Shown: positions 1 to 8,743, counted from the stretch's first letter. The stretch is 59,909 nucleotides of DNA from Bacilli bacterium (GCA_016296775.1 JAEDIE010000004.1:1-59909), one strand, 5' to 3'. Notes: generated from the sequence alone by a model not told the origin. Numbers and translations are program-made.

Positions 1-90
1 CGCTTTAACTTAAATACTCGAAAAAACGGAATTAGACACAAAGATTTACTTGAGGTTCAGTTGATCGAGTTTTAAAATGATTGTATCGTT

Positions 91-142
91 AAAAAAGAAG
101 GCCTGCTAATGTTTACACAGACTTACGTGCGGACTCTTTTTT
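91..142 (+). terminator. Possible terminator or 3' end of a structured RNA at the window edge
   Basis: AAAAAAGA at 91-98 can pair with TCTTTTTT at 135-142, and CC(T)GC at 102-106 can pair with GCGG at 129-132 inside it. The structure ends in a U-run, so it may terminate a gene lying left of the window. Bases 1-75 are open in frame 1 (24 codons, then TAA), but the codon choice (CGA, CAG, GAG) is unlike the neighbours and I recognise no protein. The identity of this segment is unknown. Confidence 0.3.
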
Positions 143-191
143 AAATCTAAAAATAAGTAATTTAATATTTTTAAAATATTAAAATAAATAT

Positions 192-206
192 TATAATAAA
201 AGCACT
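192..206 (+). promoter_or_regulatory. -10 element of ftsA, leaderless-type start
   Basis: A perfect TATAAT at 192-197 is followed by nine bases and then the ATG at 207. Transcription would start within a few bases of the ATG, leaving no room for a Shine-Dalgarno, and none is present. The -35 is weak (around 170-175). Confidence 0.5.
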
Positions 207-1427
207 ATGTCAAAAGAACAAGCTGTAATTGAAATAAGAAATAGCGATATTAAGCTCCTAGTTGGGTATCTTAATGATAATGAAGGAAAGGTTACTGTTC
301 TTTATAATGAAACAATACCTCTTCAAGAAGACATCATAGGGGCTTATATCTCTTCAAAAGAAAGTGTTGTTAAAGATTTATCTAAAATAGTTCATTTAAA
401 AACAATTGATGGATTAAAAATAAACATTAACGAAGCAACTATTGTTTATCCTTCCTTTGGATTAAACGTATATTCTTCAACCAAAACTACTAATACAGTA
501 GATCCTAATTCTACTATTTGCCAAATTGATATTGATAATGTTTTATCGCTTATCAAGAAAGAAAAATTACCTAATCCTAATGATAAATTAGTTGAGATTT
601 TACCATTAAAATTTTATATAGATGGAGGAAGAACTTACGAGATGCCTCCAATTAATGAAGTTTCTTCATCGATACAATTAAGCGCTAATGTTTATGCTTT
701 ACCTAAAAATTTAACTTCTAGTTATGAAGATTGCATTTTGATGAATGGTATTAATTGTGTAAAAAAAGTTATTGCCCCAGTTGGTGTTAGTTTTTATTTA
801 GACAAGTTAAAATATAGATATCAAAAGTATATTTTAGTAGATTTTAATACTAGAATTACTACCTGTTCATTAATTGGCTCTTCAAAAGTTTATGGAAGTT
901 CTTATTTTGAATTTGGAATTAATCATTTAATTGATCAAATTATTGATGAATTCAAGATCAGTGAAGTTGAAGCTAAACATTTATTAGAATTATATGGTTT
1001 AGATTTAAGAGTAACTCAATATGATCCATACATAATCGAAACTTACATTGAAGGAGTAAATGTTAAAATTAAAAAAGAACAATTAAATACACTTATTATT
1101 AAGTTTTTAAATAAATGGATAGATAGTTTAAGAACTTGTATTTCTTCATTAAATGTTAACGCTTTAAATGTTGGTGTTATTTTACTTTATGGAGAAAGTA
1201 TTAATTTTAAAGGATTTAAAGAATATATAATCAATAGTATAAACTTAAAGATTGAATTTATTGATACACATGTAGTTGGTTGTGAAGATTCTTCTTTCGT
1301 GAATTGTGTTGGTGCTTTATTTTATTCTTCATTTTATAAAGGTAGTTCAAACGATATAAATACTGTTAAAAAAGTTAATAAAGTGTCTCGTGATGAAGAA
1401 TATAGTGAAATAAAGGATGAATTATAG
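207..1427 (+). CDS. ftsA: Divergent cell-division protein FtsA
   Basis: The product is an actin-like protein of 406 residues placed 11 bases before ftsZ, which is the classical position of FtsA, the adaptor that ties the Z-ring to the membrane. The fold's landmarks are recognisable but degenerate. The phosphate-1 loop (residues about 7-20) reads VIEIRNSDIKLLVG where the family has a DIGSS core. The phosphate-2 loop (about 208-223) reads YILVDFNTRITTC where a D-x-G-G-G-T-T motif is usual. The adenosine-side motif (about 329-346) keeps only VILLYGESINFKGF. The C-terminus is acidic (DEEYSEIKDEL) and lacks the amphipathic membrane-targeting helix. I infer a true FtsA orthologue by position and length that may not hydrolyse ATP and may reach the membrane through a partner. 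The start has no Shine-Dalgarno. Confidence 0.8.
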   Translation: MSKEQAVIEIRNSDIKLLVGYLNDNEGKVTVLYNETIPLQEDIIGAYISSKESVVKDLSKIVHLKTIDGLKININEATIVYPSFGLNVYSSTKTTNTVDPNSTICQIDIDNVLSLIKKEKLPNPNDKLVEILPLKFYIDGGRTYEMPPINEVSSSIQLSANVYALPKNLTSSYEDCILMNGINCVKKVIAPVGVSFYLDKLKYRYQKYILVDFNTRITTCSLIGSSKVYGSSYFEFGINHLIDQIIDEFKISEVEAKHLLELYGLDLRVTQYDPYIIETYIEGVNVKIKKEQLNTLIIKFLNKWIDSLRTCISSLNVNALNVGVILLYGESINFKGFKEYIINSINLKIEFIDTHVVGCEDSSFVNCVGALFYSSFYKGSSNDINTVKKVNKVSRDEEYSEIKDEL

Positions 1428-1438
1428 GAGGTGTTAAA

Positions 1439-2518
1439 ATGGATGATTTAGATAGCTTTGAACCTGTAGCAAGAATCATTGTAATTGGTGTTGGTGGAGC
1501 AGGAAATAATGCTGTTAATAGAATGATTGAAGATTCAATATCAAATGTTGAATTTTATGTTTTAAACACCGATAAACAAGCTTTATCTTTAAGCAAAGCA
1601 AAAAATAGAATAACTATTGGAAAAGATGTAACAAAAGGGTTAGGGGCTGGTGGAGAACCTTCTGTTGGAAGACAAGCAGCTGAAGCAAGTAAAGAAGAGA
1701 TTAAAGAAATCATCAAAGGCGCTAATTTAGTTTTTGTTGCTGCTGGTATGGGTGGAGGTACTGGAACTGGTGCCGCTCCTGTTATTTGTAGAATTGCTAA
1801 AGAAGAAGGAGCTTTAGCTATTGCTATTGTTACAAGACCATTTAGTTTTGAAGGAAATAAAAAGATTCAATATTCTGTCGAAGGATTAAATGAATTAAAA
1901 GAAAATTGTGATGCTTTAATCGTTGTTAGTAATGATAAATTAATTACACATGCAGGTAAATTATCTTTAATGAATGCTTTTTCTGAAGCTGATGGAGTTT
2001 TATCTTTAAGTGTTAAAACTGTTACAGATTTAATCTTAATGCCAGCTATTATGAATAGTGACTATGCTGATGTTGAAAGATTATTAAAAGGTGAAGGAGT
2101 TGCATTTATTGGATTTGGAACTGGTAGAGGTCCTAAAAAGAGTGAAGATGCTGCTTTAAGTGCTTTAAATTGTGATTATATTGAACAATCAATCGTTGGA
2201 GCTACAAAAGGAATTTGTCATATTACTTGTGGTCCTGATGTAACTTTGTTTGAAGCTCAAGAATGTATTAACCATATAGTTCAAAGAAGTGGAAAACAAA
2301 TGGATCTTAAATTTGGAATTTGTGTTAATGATCAATTGGAAGATAGTATTGCTGTTTCACTTTTAGCAAGTGGATATGGTAACGAAGTCAACTTTGAAGC
2401 TAAAAAGATTGAAGATATTGTACCTCAACATGAATCTTTATCTTTTGAAGAAGAAAATAAAAAGGATGATGACTTTGAAAATGACATCATCCCAGCTTTC
2501 TTAGAAGATAAATTTTAG
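1439..2518 (+). CDS. ftsZ: Cell-division GTPase FtsZ
   Basis: This is the tubulin-like GTPase that polymerises into the Z-ring at mid-cell. It has 359 residues, a normal length. The N-terminal nucleotide motif GVGGAGNNAVNRM (about 18-30), the tubulin signature GGGTGTGAAPV (about 104-114) and the NxDxxxL element (NTDKQAL) are intact. The C-terminal tail ends IPAFLEDKF, matching the conserved peptide that binds FtsA and other partners, and is separated from the core by an acidic linker. A strong Shine-Dalgarno (AGGAGG) precedes the ATG, unlike ftsA. The stop codon overlaps the 3' end of the convergent GH13 gene by four bases, and I see no terminator between them. Confidence 0.97.
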   Translation: MDDLDSFEPVARIIVIGVGGAGNNAVNRMIEDSISNVEFYVLNTDKQALSLSKAKNRITIGKDVTKGLGAGGEPSVGRQAAEASKEEIKEIIKGANLVFVAAGMGGGTGTGAAPVICRIAKEEGALAIAIVTRPFSFEGNKKIQYSVEGLNELKENCDALIVVSNDKLITHAGKLSLMNAFSEADGVLSLSVKTVTDLILMPAIMNSDYADVERLLKGEGVAFIGFGTGRGPKKSEDAALSALNCDYIEQSIVGATKGICHITCGPDVTLFEAQECINHIVQRSGKQMDLKFGICVNDQLEDSIAVSLLASGYGNEVNFEAKKIEDIVPQHESLSFEEENKKDDDFENDIIPAFLEDKF

Positions 2519-3810
2519 TTAATTTTTTCTAAAATTAATGGTTCAGTAATTGTTAAGGAATTATCTTTAACTTCAATTACATTATTGCTTATTAAATCCT
2601 TATATTTACCATCGAGTAAGTAAGGATTTTTTATATTTAAAGCTCTTTTAGAGAAGTTAAATAAACCTAAAGTATATTTATCTAATGTTCTATAGTCATT
2701 TCTAATAGCTAAATACAAGCCTTTTTCTTCACTAATTGTACTCAAAGCTATATCTTGGTTTGTTTCATCTCTTTTAATAGAAATTAATTTTTTAACTAAT
2801 TCAAACCAATCTTTATCAATGTGAGTATCCATTAAATCTTTATCAAATAAGGTAATATGTCTAGCTTGTTTCGTTTCTAAACCATTACAAACAAAACTAC
2901 ATCCATCTAAATAAAATTCATAAGCTAAAATGTTTCTTCTTAATTGTTTATTTTTTGTAAGTTCTGCAATTCTACAAGAATCATGGTTCTCATATCCTCT
3001 AATACGGAGCCCTCCTTCAGGAAGAGTTTGATATTCATTAGCTAAAATTGTCTTATATTTTTCAAAATAGAGTGGATCTTCTGTTTCAAAATATTTATTT
3101 AGGTAAGATCTTGAATTATATTCATATAATAAATCAAATCCATAGGATATAAATTCCCCATCACTTAATCCATTAAATCCTTTTCTTCTAGCTTCTAAAT
3201 TAAAAGAATAGTCAATAGATTCGCATAGCATAATAATATGAGGATATTTATTTAAAAGTCTAGTTTTTACATTAAACCAAAATGTTTTAGGAATTAAACT
3301 TCCAACATCAAATCTAAATCCATCAATACCGAAAGTAATATACTTTTCAAGAGAATTAATTAAATAAGTTTGAAGTTGATCATTCGAATAATCTAAATCA
3401 AAAACATCACTCCAATCACCTAGTTTATTAGCAAAGTTCCCATCTTTATCTTTATAAAACCATTCAGGATGCTCATTTAATAGTTTTGAATCTCTTGAAG
3501 TGTGGTTATATACGATATCTAAAATAATTTTTATATTTAATGAATGAGCTTTATTAATCAATTTTCTAAAATCATTCCATGTTCCGTATTCTTCATTAAT
3601 TTCATTATAATCTTTAATTGCATAAGGACTTCCTAAACTTCCTTTTCTACCTACTATTCCAATTGGGCAAATAGGCAAGAGTTGAATTATATTGCATCCT
3701 AAATCTTTAATATATTCTAATTTTTTAGTTAACCCTTTAAAATCACCTTCTTTTGTAAAGTTTCTTACAAATACTTGATATATACACGAATTTTTTAAAT
3801 AAGTTTTCAT
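2515..3810 (-). CDS. Cytoplasmic alpha-amylase family (GH13) glycoside hydrolase
   Basis: A 431-residue TIM-barrel enzyme of the alpha-amylase clan that would act on alpha-1,4/1,6-glucans or maltodextrins. The four GH13 regions are in order: DIVYNH (about 97-102), GFRFDVGS with the nucleophile Asp (about 163-170), MLCESID with the acid/base Glu (about 193-199) and ENHDS with the transition-state Asp (about 276-280). There is no signal peptide, so it should be cytoplasmic, perhaps handling the alpha-glucan made by the glgCDA products encoded 17 kb away. That link is inference. The start has an AAGGAG Shine-Dalgarno and a TATTAT -10 upstream. The exact specificity (amylase, neopullulanase, trehalose-type) cannot be read from the motifs. 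Confidence 0.88.
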   Translation of the reverse strand: MKTYLKNSCIYQVFVRNFTKEGDFKGLTKKLEYIKDLGCNIIQLLPICPIGIVGRKGSLGSPYAIKDYNEINEEYGTWNDFRKLINKAHSLNIKIILDIVYNHTSRDSKLLNEHPEWFYKDKDGNFANKLGDWSDVFDLDYSNDQLQTYLINSLEKYITFGIDGFRFDVGSLIPKTFWFNVKTRLLNKYPHIIMLCESIDYSFNLEARRKGFNGLSDGEFISYGFDLLYEYNSRSYLNKYFETEDPLYFEKYKTILANEYQTLPEGGLRIRGYENHDSCRIAELTKNKQLRRNILAYEFYLDGCSFVCNGLETKQARHITLFDKDLMDTHIDKDWFELVKKLISIKRDETNQDIALSTISEEKGLYLAIRNDYRTLDKYTLGLFNFSKRALNIKNPYLLDGKYKDLISNNVIEVKDNSLTITEPLILEKIN

Positions 3811-3884
3811 AACAGTACTCCTTAGCTATAATATATTAAATTTTAAACTATATTTAAATATAAAAACCGATAAGAAAATAAAAA

Positions 3885-3913
3885 TTGAAAAGCATTATAT
3901 TAGTTTATATTAT
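3885..3913 (+). promoter_or_regulatory. Promoter of the lipoprotein gene
   Basis: TTGAAA (3885-3890) and TATTAT (3908-3913) are separated by 17 bp. The predicted transcript starts about 13 bases before the ATG at 3933 and carries a weak AGAGAAG Shine-Dalgarno. Confidence 0.6.
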
Positions 3914-3932
3914 AAAGAAAAAAGAGAAGTTT

Positions 3933-4769
3933 ATGAAAAAGCATAGTTTGTTGATTAGTACTGTATGTTTTCTTAGTCTTTTTAGTTGTACTAATAATGA
4001 TGTAACAAATAGCTATAAGGAAATTGATGTTAATGAAGCGTTTACTATAAAAGAAAATATTTCTCATTTGTATGAAAATGAATTTGTATTTCCAGAAGAT
4101 ATTTGTTTATTTTTTAGTATGGAAGCATTAGAAACTGATGAAGATAATAACGAAGAAAGAATATCTGCAAATTATGAATTTCATAGTGTTTTATCTCAAA
4201 ATTACTTTTTAAAAAAGGAATCTAGAAGTGGTGAAACAGGTTTATATAGTGAAGAATATGTTTATTATAAGGATGATGCAATAATTGTTGCTCATAATAT
4301 ACAATCTAGTAGTATTGCATATCAAAATTATATGGAACATAAATGTAGTGAAGAAGAGTTTTTACCATACTTAGAAGAAAAAGGATATAACATTAATTTA
4401 GCTCCTTATACAGTTAATGGAATGAGTACTGATTTTTTCGAGTTTATAGATTATATCTATAATAGTGAACATGGCATTATAGATGATGTTGAATTTAGTA
4501 ACGATATAGATTCTTATGATTTAAAGTATAAAACAAAGGGTGAAGGAAGTTTAAGAATTGAAGGAAATTTAACTATAACTGATAGTACAACAAGTGAAAA
4601 CATGAATGTGGAAGTTTTATATGAAATTGAAAACAATCTTCTACTTATCCACACTTATAAAACTTCTAAAAATAATGAAATTATAGAAAATTATAATTAT
4701 CAGTTTGCATATGGAGATACTGATTGTATAAAATATCCTGACTTGTCTATATATACAAAAGTGGAGTAA
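3933..4769 (+). CDS. Predicted lipoprotein of unknown function
   Basis: A 278-residue protein starting MKKHSLLISTVCFLSLFSC: a short basic end, a hydrophobic stretch and a lipobox LFSC, so Cys19 should be lipidated and the protein anchored outside the cell membrane. The mature part is acidic, rich in Asn, Glu and Tyr, and looks beta-rich. I recognise no domain. The frame is open upstream to 3885, but that ATG overlaps the -35 box, so I chose the ATG at 3933, which gives a normal lipoprotein signal. It has its own promoter and lies between a divergent amylase-family gene and rpsO, giving no functional hint. Confidence 0.75.
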   Translation: MKKHSLLISTVCFLSLFSCTNNDVTNSYKEIDVNEAFTIKENISHLYENEFVFPEDICLFFSMEALETDEDNNEERISANYEFHSVLSQNYFLKKESRSGETGLYSEEYVYYKDDAIIVAHNIQSSSIAYQNYMEHKCSEEEFLPYLEEKGYNINLAPYTVNGMSTDFFEFIDYIYNSEHGIIDDVEFSNDIDSYDLKYKTKGEGSLRIEGNLTITDSTTSENMNVEVLYEIENNLLLIHTYKTSKNNEIIENYNYQFAYGDTDCIKYPDLSIYTKVE

Positions 4770-4785
4770 GGTATACCCTATTTAC

Positions 4786-4814
4786 TTGCTTTTATTTAAC
4801 TTTTTTTGTATATT
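4786..4814 (+). promoter_or_regulatory. Promoter of rpsO
   Basis: TTGCTT (4786-4791), a 17 bp spacer, then TATATT (4809-4814). The transcript would begin near 4821, just ahead of the leader hairpin. Confidence 0.65.
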
Positions 4815-4820
4815 ATTTAA

Positions 4821-4894
4821 GCACGCATTTCGTAGTAAAACGAATCTCCAACGTTTACCTCGAAATGGGGAAGAAATATTGAAAGGAGAAAAAA
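4821..4894 (+). promoter_or_regulatory. Structured rpsO leader with a possible SD-sequestering pseudoknot
   Basis: CATTTCG (4826-4832) pairs perfectly with CGAAATG (4861-4867). Inside, GTAAAACG (4835-4842) pairs with CGTTTAC (4852-4858), with one bulged A. The apical loop holds TCTCC (4845-4849), the exact complement of the Shine-Dalgarno GGAGA at 4885-4889. A loop-to-SD pseudoknot would block ribosome entry, and S15 binding could stabilise it. S15 autoregulation through mRNA leaders is known in several bacteria with different folds. Its operation here is inference. Confidence 0.55.
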
Positions 4895-5164
4895 ATGGCT
4901 TTAACAAAGGAAACAAAAAGTACAATCGTTACAAGTTTTGGCAAAGATGCTAAAGATACTGGTAGTGTTGAAGTTCAAGTCGCTTTATTAACAGAACGTA
5001 TTAAAGCTTTAACTGCTCACTTAAAGAAAAACGATAAAGACTCAATTGCTAGACGTGGATTATTAATTCAAGTCGGTAAGAGAAAATCACTTCTTGCTTA
5101 TTTAGAAAGAACTGATAGAGAAGCTTACGCAAGATTAATTGCTAAACTTGGTTTAAGAAAATAA
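4895..5164 (+). CDS. rpsO: Small ribosomal subunit protein S15
   Basis: An 89-residue S15, the usual length. It binds the central domain of 16S rRNA early in 30S assembly. The family core is clear: GSVEVQVALLTERI near residues 23-36, then HLKKNDKDSIARRGLLIQ with its RRGL helix, and a C-terminal YLERTDREAYARLIAKLGLR. A strong GGAGA Shine-Dalgarno lies five bases before the ATG and can be masked by the leader described at 4821-4894. The gene is monocistronic: its own promoter is upstream and a strong terminator starts 21 bases after the stop. Confidence 0.98.
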   Translation: MALTKETKSTIVTSFGKDAKDTGSVEVQVALLTERIKALTAHLKKNDKDSIARRGLLIQVGKRKSLLAYLERTDREAYARLIAKLGLRK

Positions 5165-5184
5165 TAAATTTTATTAAACAATTG

Positions 5185-5208
5185 AAAGACCCTTATGGGT
5201 CTTTTATT
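5185..5208 (+). terminator. Rho-independent terminator of rpsO
   Basis: AAAGACCC (5185-5192) and GGGTCTTT (5197-5204) form a perfect 8 bp stem with a TTAT loop, followed by a T/A-rich tail. Confidence 0.9.
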
Positions 5209-5220
5209 ATATATAAAAGT

Positions 5221-6954
5221 ATGGATAAAGCATTTTACTCAACAAAAAAATATATTCCTTATTTAATAATTGGACCTCTATTCAAGGTAATAGAAGTAAT
5301 TTTTGAATTATTTACTCCATTTTTAATGAAATATATTGTCGATGTTGGATATTCATATGCCTTTGAATATAACGATTATTCTAAAATTATTTATCCAGGC
5401 TTAATTATGATAGCTTTTGCTATATTTGGTTTTTGTTCTACTTTAGTTTGTCAAAAGTTGGCTTCAATTGCTTCTCAAGGAAGTGGAACTGAATTAAGAA
5501 ATAAGATTTATAAAAAAATAATTAATTTAAGTAGTGTAGATATTGATCATTTTGGAAAAGGTAATCTAGTTAACATTCTTACTAATGATGTTAATAGAAT
5601 TCAATCTGTTGTAGCAATGTTAATTAGGTTAGTTATTAGAGCTCCAATACTTGTTGTTGGTAGTGTTATTTGTGCCTTTTTAATTGATGTTTATGCTGGA
5701 ATCATATTTGTTTCAATTGTTCCTATTGTTATGTTTATTTATTTCTTAATTTTAAAAATAAGTGGGAAACAATATAAAAAAGTTCAAATGCAAAACGATA
5801 AAATAGTTGAAAAAACTAATGATGATATTAATGGTATAAGAGCTATTAAATCTTTTAATAATGAAGAAAAAGAGATTATAGAATACGAAAATTTAACTAA
5901 ATCTTTTTATAAAGAAAGTAAAAAAGCAATATTAACTAATGAATTAATTAACCCTTTAACTATATTTATTGTTAATGTTGCTATATTAGGAGTTATTTAT
6001 TTATCTACCTTTACATTTAAAAATAGTTCAATTTCCTATGATAAAGGAGATGTTGTTGCTTTAATTTCATATTTAAATTCTATTCTTTTAGCATTAATTG
6101 CTTTATGTAATTTAATTTTAGTATTTACAAAAGGATTTTCTTCTAATGCTAGAATTAATGAGTTTTTAAACTATAAAGAAGTTATTGAAGATAATGGAAA
6201 AATAGTTAAAGAATCAATTAATGAAGGAGAAAATTTAATTAAGTTTAATGATGTTTCATTATCGTTTAATAATGAAAATAATGTGCTAAATCATATAGAT
6301 TTTGAAATAAATAAGGGTGAAATAATTGGTTTAATTGGTGGGACTGGAAGTGGTAAATCTTTGTTAATTAAAGTATTAGAAAGATTCTATGAATTTAATG
6401 AAGGCGAAGTACTTTATAAAGGAATAAATATCAAAAATTATGATATTAAAGCTTTACGAGAAGATATTGGTTTTGTTAGTCAAAAGGCTCAATTTTTAAA
6501 AGGTACAATTAAATCTAATATGTTAATTGGTAAAAGTGATGCTACTGATAAAGAAATAATTGAAGCTTTAAAATTAGCAAAAGCTTATGATTTTGTAAAA
6601 GAATATGAAGATACAATTAATCATGAAGTATTAGAAGGTGGAAAGAATTTTAGTGGTGGTCAAAAACAAAGATTATCTATTGCTAGAGGTATTTTAAGTG
6701 CGAAAGAACTACTTATTTTAGATGATTCAACTAGTGCTTTAGATTATTTAACCGATAAAGAAGTAAGAAAAAATTTAAAGAAAAAGAAGATTACTACCAT
6801 AATTATTTCTCAACGCTGTTCTTCAATTATGGATGCAACTAGAATTTATATTTTAGAACATGGAGAAGTTGTTGGTGTAGGAACACATAAACAATTATTA
6901 AAGAAAAATGAAGTATATCAAGAAATTTATGCTTCTCAAACAAGGAGCAAATAA
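5221..6954 (+). CDS. ABC exporter subunit with a degenerate ATP site
   Basis: A 577-residue half-transporter: an N-terminal six-helix membrane domain (about 15-310) fused to an ATPase. The Walker A is GGTGSGKS (about 373-380) and the signature is FSGGQKQR (about 478-485). After Walker B the sequence is LILDDSTSALD, with Ser in place of the catalytic Glu, and the H-loop His is Gln (IISQR). This is the pattern of the non-hydrolysing subunit of heterodimeric exporters such as the BmrC/TM287 type. The frame is open back to 5182, but that would start inside the rpsO terminator. I therefore chose ATG 5221, which follows a TATTAT box (5205-5210) by ten bases and has no Shine-Dalgarno. The next gene encodes the partner. 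The substrate is unknown; drugs, peptides or lipids are usual. Confidence 0.9.
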   Translation: MDKAFYSTKKYIPYLIIGPLFKVIEVIFELFTPFLMKYIVDVGYSYAFEYNDYSKIIYPGLIMIAFAIFGFCSTLVCQKLASIASQGSGTELRNKIYKKIINLSSVDIDHFGKGNLVNILTNDVNRIQSVVAMLIRLVIRAPILVVGSVICAFLIDVYAGIIFVSIVPIVMFIYFLILKISGKQYKKVQMQNDKIVEKTNDDINGIRAIKSFNNEEKEIIEYENLTKSFYKESKKAILTNELINPLTIFIVNVAILGVIYLSTFTFKNSSISYDKGDVVALISYLNSILLALIALCNLILVFTKGFSSNARINEFLNYKEVIEDNGKIVKESINEGENLIKFNDVSLSFNNENNVLNHIDFEINKGEIIGLIGGTGSGKSLLIKVLERFYEFNEGEVLYKGINIKNYDIKALREDIGFVSQKAQFLKGTIKSNMLIGKSDATDKEIIEALKLAKAYDFVKEYEDTINHEVLEGGKNFSGGQKQRLSIARGILSAKELLILDDSTSALDYLTDKEVRKNLKKKKITTIIISQRCSSIMDATRIYILEHGEVVGVGTHKQLLKKNEVYQEIYASQTRSK

Positions 6955-6955
6955 T

Positions 6956-8731
6956 ATGAAATATACAAAAAGAATGAGGAAATACATATTTAAATACAAA
7001 GGAAGACTATTTTTTGGATTTCTTTTTGGTACTTTATTTTCGGCTTGTGATATTTTAATTCCTTTTATAATTGGTAATATTATAGATATATTTGAAGATA
7101 CTTTATCTTTATCTTCTACACAAGGTATTGAATTAGGAATACAAAATATTATTACTCATATTCTTTATATTGCCGCTTTAGTTATTCTTCTTATTTTATT
7201 TAATTATTTGTTTGGAATAATAATATCTTTAACTGGAGAAAGAATTTGTAAAGATATTAAAAACGATTTATTTGAAAAAATTAATAGTATGCCTATTAAA
7301 TCAATTGATTCTAAACAAAGGGGTGATTTAGTATCTAGAATCATTAATGATGTTGATTATGTAAATACTGCAATTAATGGAGCATTTAAACAATTCTATT
7401 CAGGATTAATAACAATTATATTCACTATTGTTTTTACGTTTATTTTAAACTGGATGCTTGCATTAATCGTATTAATTCTTACTCCAATTTCTTTCTTAGT
7501 TTCATATTATGTAGCAAAAGGATGCTTTAAATCATTTAAAGAACAATCTGCAATTCAAGGTAATATTGGAGCAAAAATATTAGAAGATTTGAATAATATT
7601 GAATTAATTAAATCAACTAATTATGAAAAAGAATCTATTAAAAAGTTTGAAAGTATAAATGCTAATTTATTTGTTGTAGGTAAAAAAGCCCAATTCTATT
7701 CAAGTTTAACTAATCCTTCAACAAGAATTATTAACAACATAATTTATGCTATTCTTTGTATTGTTGGAGTTGTTTTATGTGCTTTAGCTTATTATAAAGA
7801 AAACAATATGATTTTAGGTGCAACATGTACAATTGGTATTATTACATCTTTCCTTCAATATGCTAATAAATTTGCTAAACCATTTAATGAAATGAGCTCT
7901 TGTTTTGGAGAAATTGAACAAGGATTATCTTCATTTAAACGAATTAACGATATATTAAATGAAGAAGATGATATAGATATTGGAACTACTAAAATTACTA
8001 CTAAAGTTAGAAATTTAACTTTTGATAAGGTTAATTTTAGTTATGAACAAAATAAACCTTTAATTCAAGATTTCTCATTTAATATTAATAAAGGTGATCA
8101 TATTGCTTTAGTTGGTCCAACAGGATGTGGAAAAACAACAATGATTAATTTAATAATGAGATATTATGATCCAAATAATGGAAGTATTGAATTAAATGGA
8201 GTAGATACTCAAATTATTAAAAAGTCTTCATTAAGAAGTAAAATTGGATTAGTTTTACAAGATACTTGGATTTTTAAAGGTACTGTTTTTGAAAACATTA
8301 AGTATTCTAAACCAAATGCAACTAAAGAAGAGGTAATTGAGGCAAGTAAAAATGCCAATGCATATTCTTTTATTAGTAAACTTCCAAATGGATTTGACAC
8401 CATAATTAGTGATGATTCAGGATTAAGTAATGGTCAAAAACAACTTATTAATATTGCTAGAGTTATGTTAAAGAATCCTGAAATTATGATCTTAGATGAA
8501 GCAACTAGCAATATCGATACTAGAAGTGAAAGAAAAATTATTAAAGCTTTTAATGAATTAACAAGAAATAAAACTAGTTTTATTATTGCTCATAGATTAT
8601 CAACAATTGTTAATAGCGATAATATTATTGTAATGAAAGATGGACATATAATTGAGGTAGGAAAACACGAAGAATTATTAGCTAAAAAAGGATTCTATTA
8701 CGAATTATTTAACGCTCAATTTGACAACTAA
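6956..8731 (+). CDS. ABC exporter subunit, catalytic partner
   Basis: A 591-residue half-transporter with six membrane helices (about 20-325) and a C-terminal ATPase. Walker A is GPTGCGKTT (about 386-394), Walker B MILDEATSNID keeps the catalytic Glu, and the H-loop is IIAHR. The signature is LSNGQKQ rather than LSGGQ. In the heterodimer this altered signature faces the degenerate Walker site of the preceding subunit, so both defects fall in the same ATP pocket and the other pocket is intact. The ATG lies one base after the previous stop, behind an AAGGAG Shine-Dalgarno, so the two are translated as a pair. The cargo is unknown. Confidence 0.92.
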   Translation: MKYTKRMRKYIFKYKGRLFFGFLFGTLFSACDILIPFIIGNIIDIFEDTLSLSSTQGIELGIQNIITHILYIAALVILLILFNYLFGIIISLTGERICKDIKNDLFEKINSMPIKSIDSKQRGDLVSRIINDVDYVNTAINGAFKQFYSGLITIIFTIVFTFILNWMLALIVLILTPISFLVSYYVAKGCFKSFKEQSAIQGNIGAKILEDLNNIELIKSTNYEKESIKKFESINANLFVVGKKAQFYSSLTNPSTRIINNIIYAILCIVGVVLCALAYYKENNMILGATCTIGIITSFLQYANKFAKPFNEMSSCFGEIEQGLSSFKRINDILNEEDDIDIGTTKITTKVRNLTFDKVNFSYEQNKPLIQDFSFNINKGDHIALVGPTGCGKTTMINLIMRYYDPNNGSIELNGVDTQIIKKSSLRSKIGLVLQDTWIFKGTVFENIKYSKPNATKEEVIEASKNANAYSFISKLPNGFDTIISDDSGLSNGQKQLINIARVMLKNPEIMILDEATSNIDTRSERKIIKAFNELTRNKTSFIIAHRLSTIVNSDNIIVMKDGHIIEVGKHEELLAKKGFYYELFNAQFDN

Positions 8732-8743
8732 AATAAGTGGAAA

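Noticed and set aside
1..75. A partial coding sequence ending at base 75
   Set aside because: Only 24 codons are open, the codon choice is atypical for this genome and no protein family is recognisable.
5182..5220. A longer N-terminus for the first exporter subunit, starting at a TTG
   Set aside because: The extra residues are encoded by the rpsO terminator hairpin (5185-5208).
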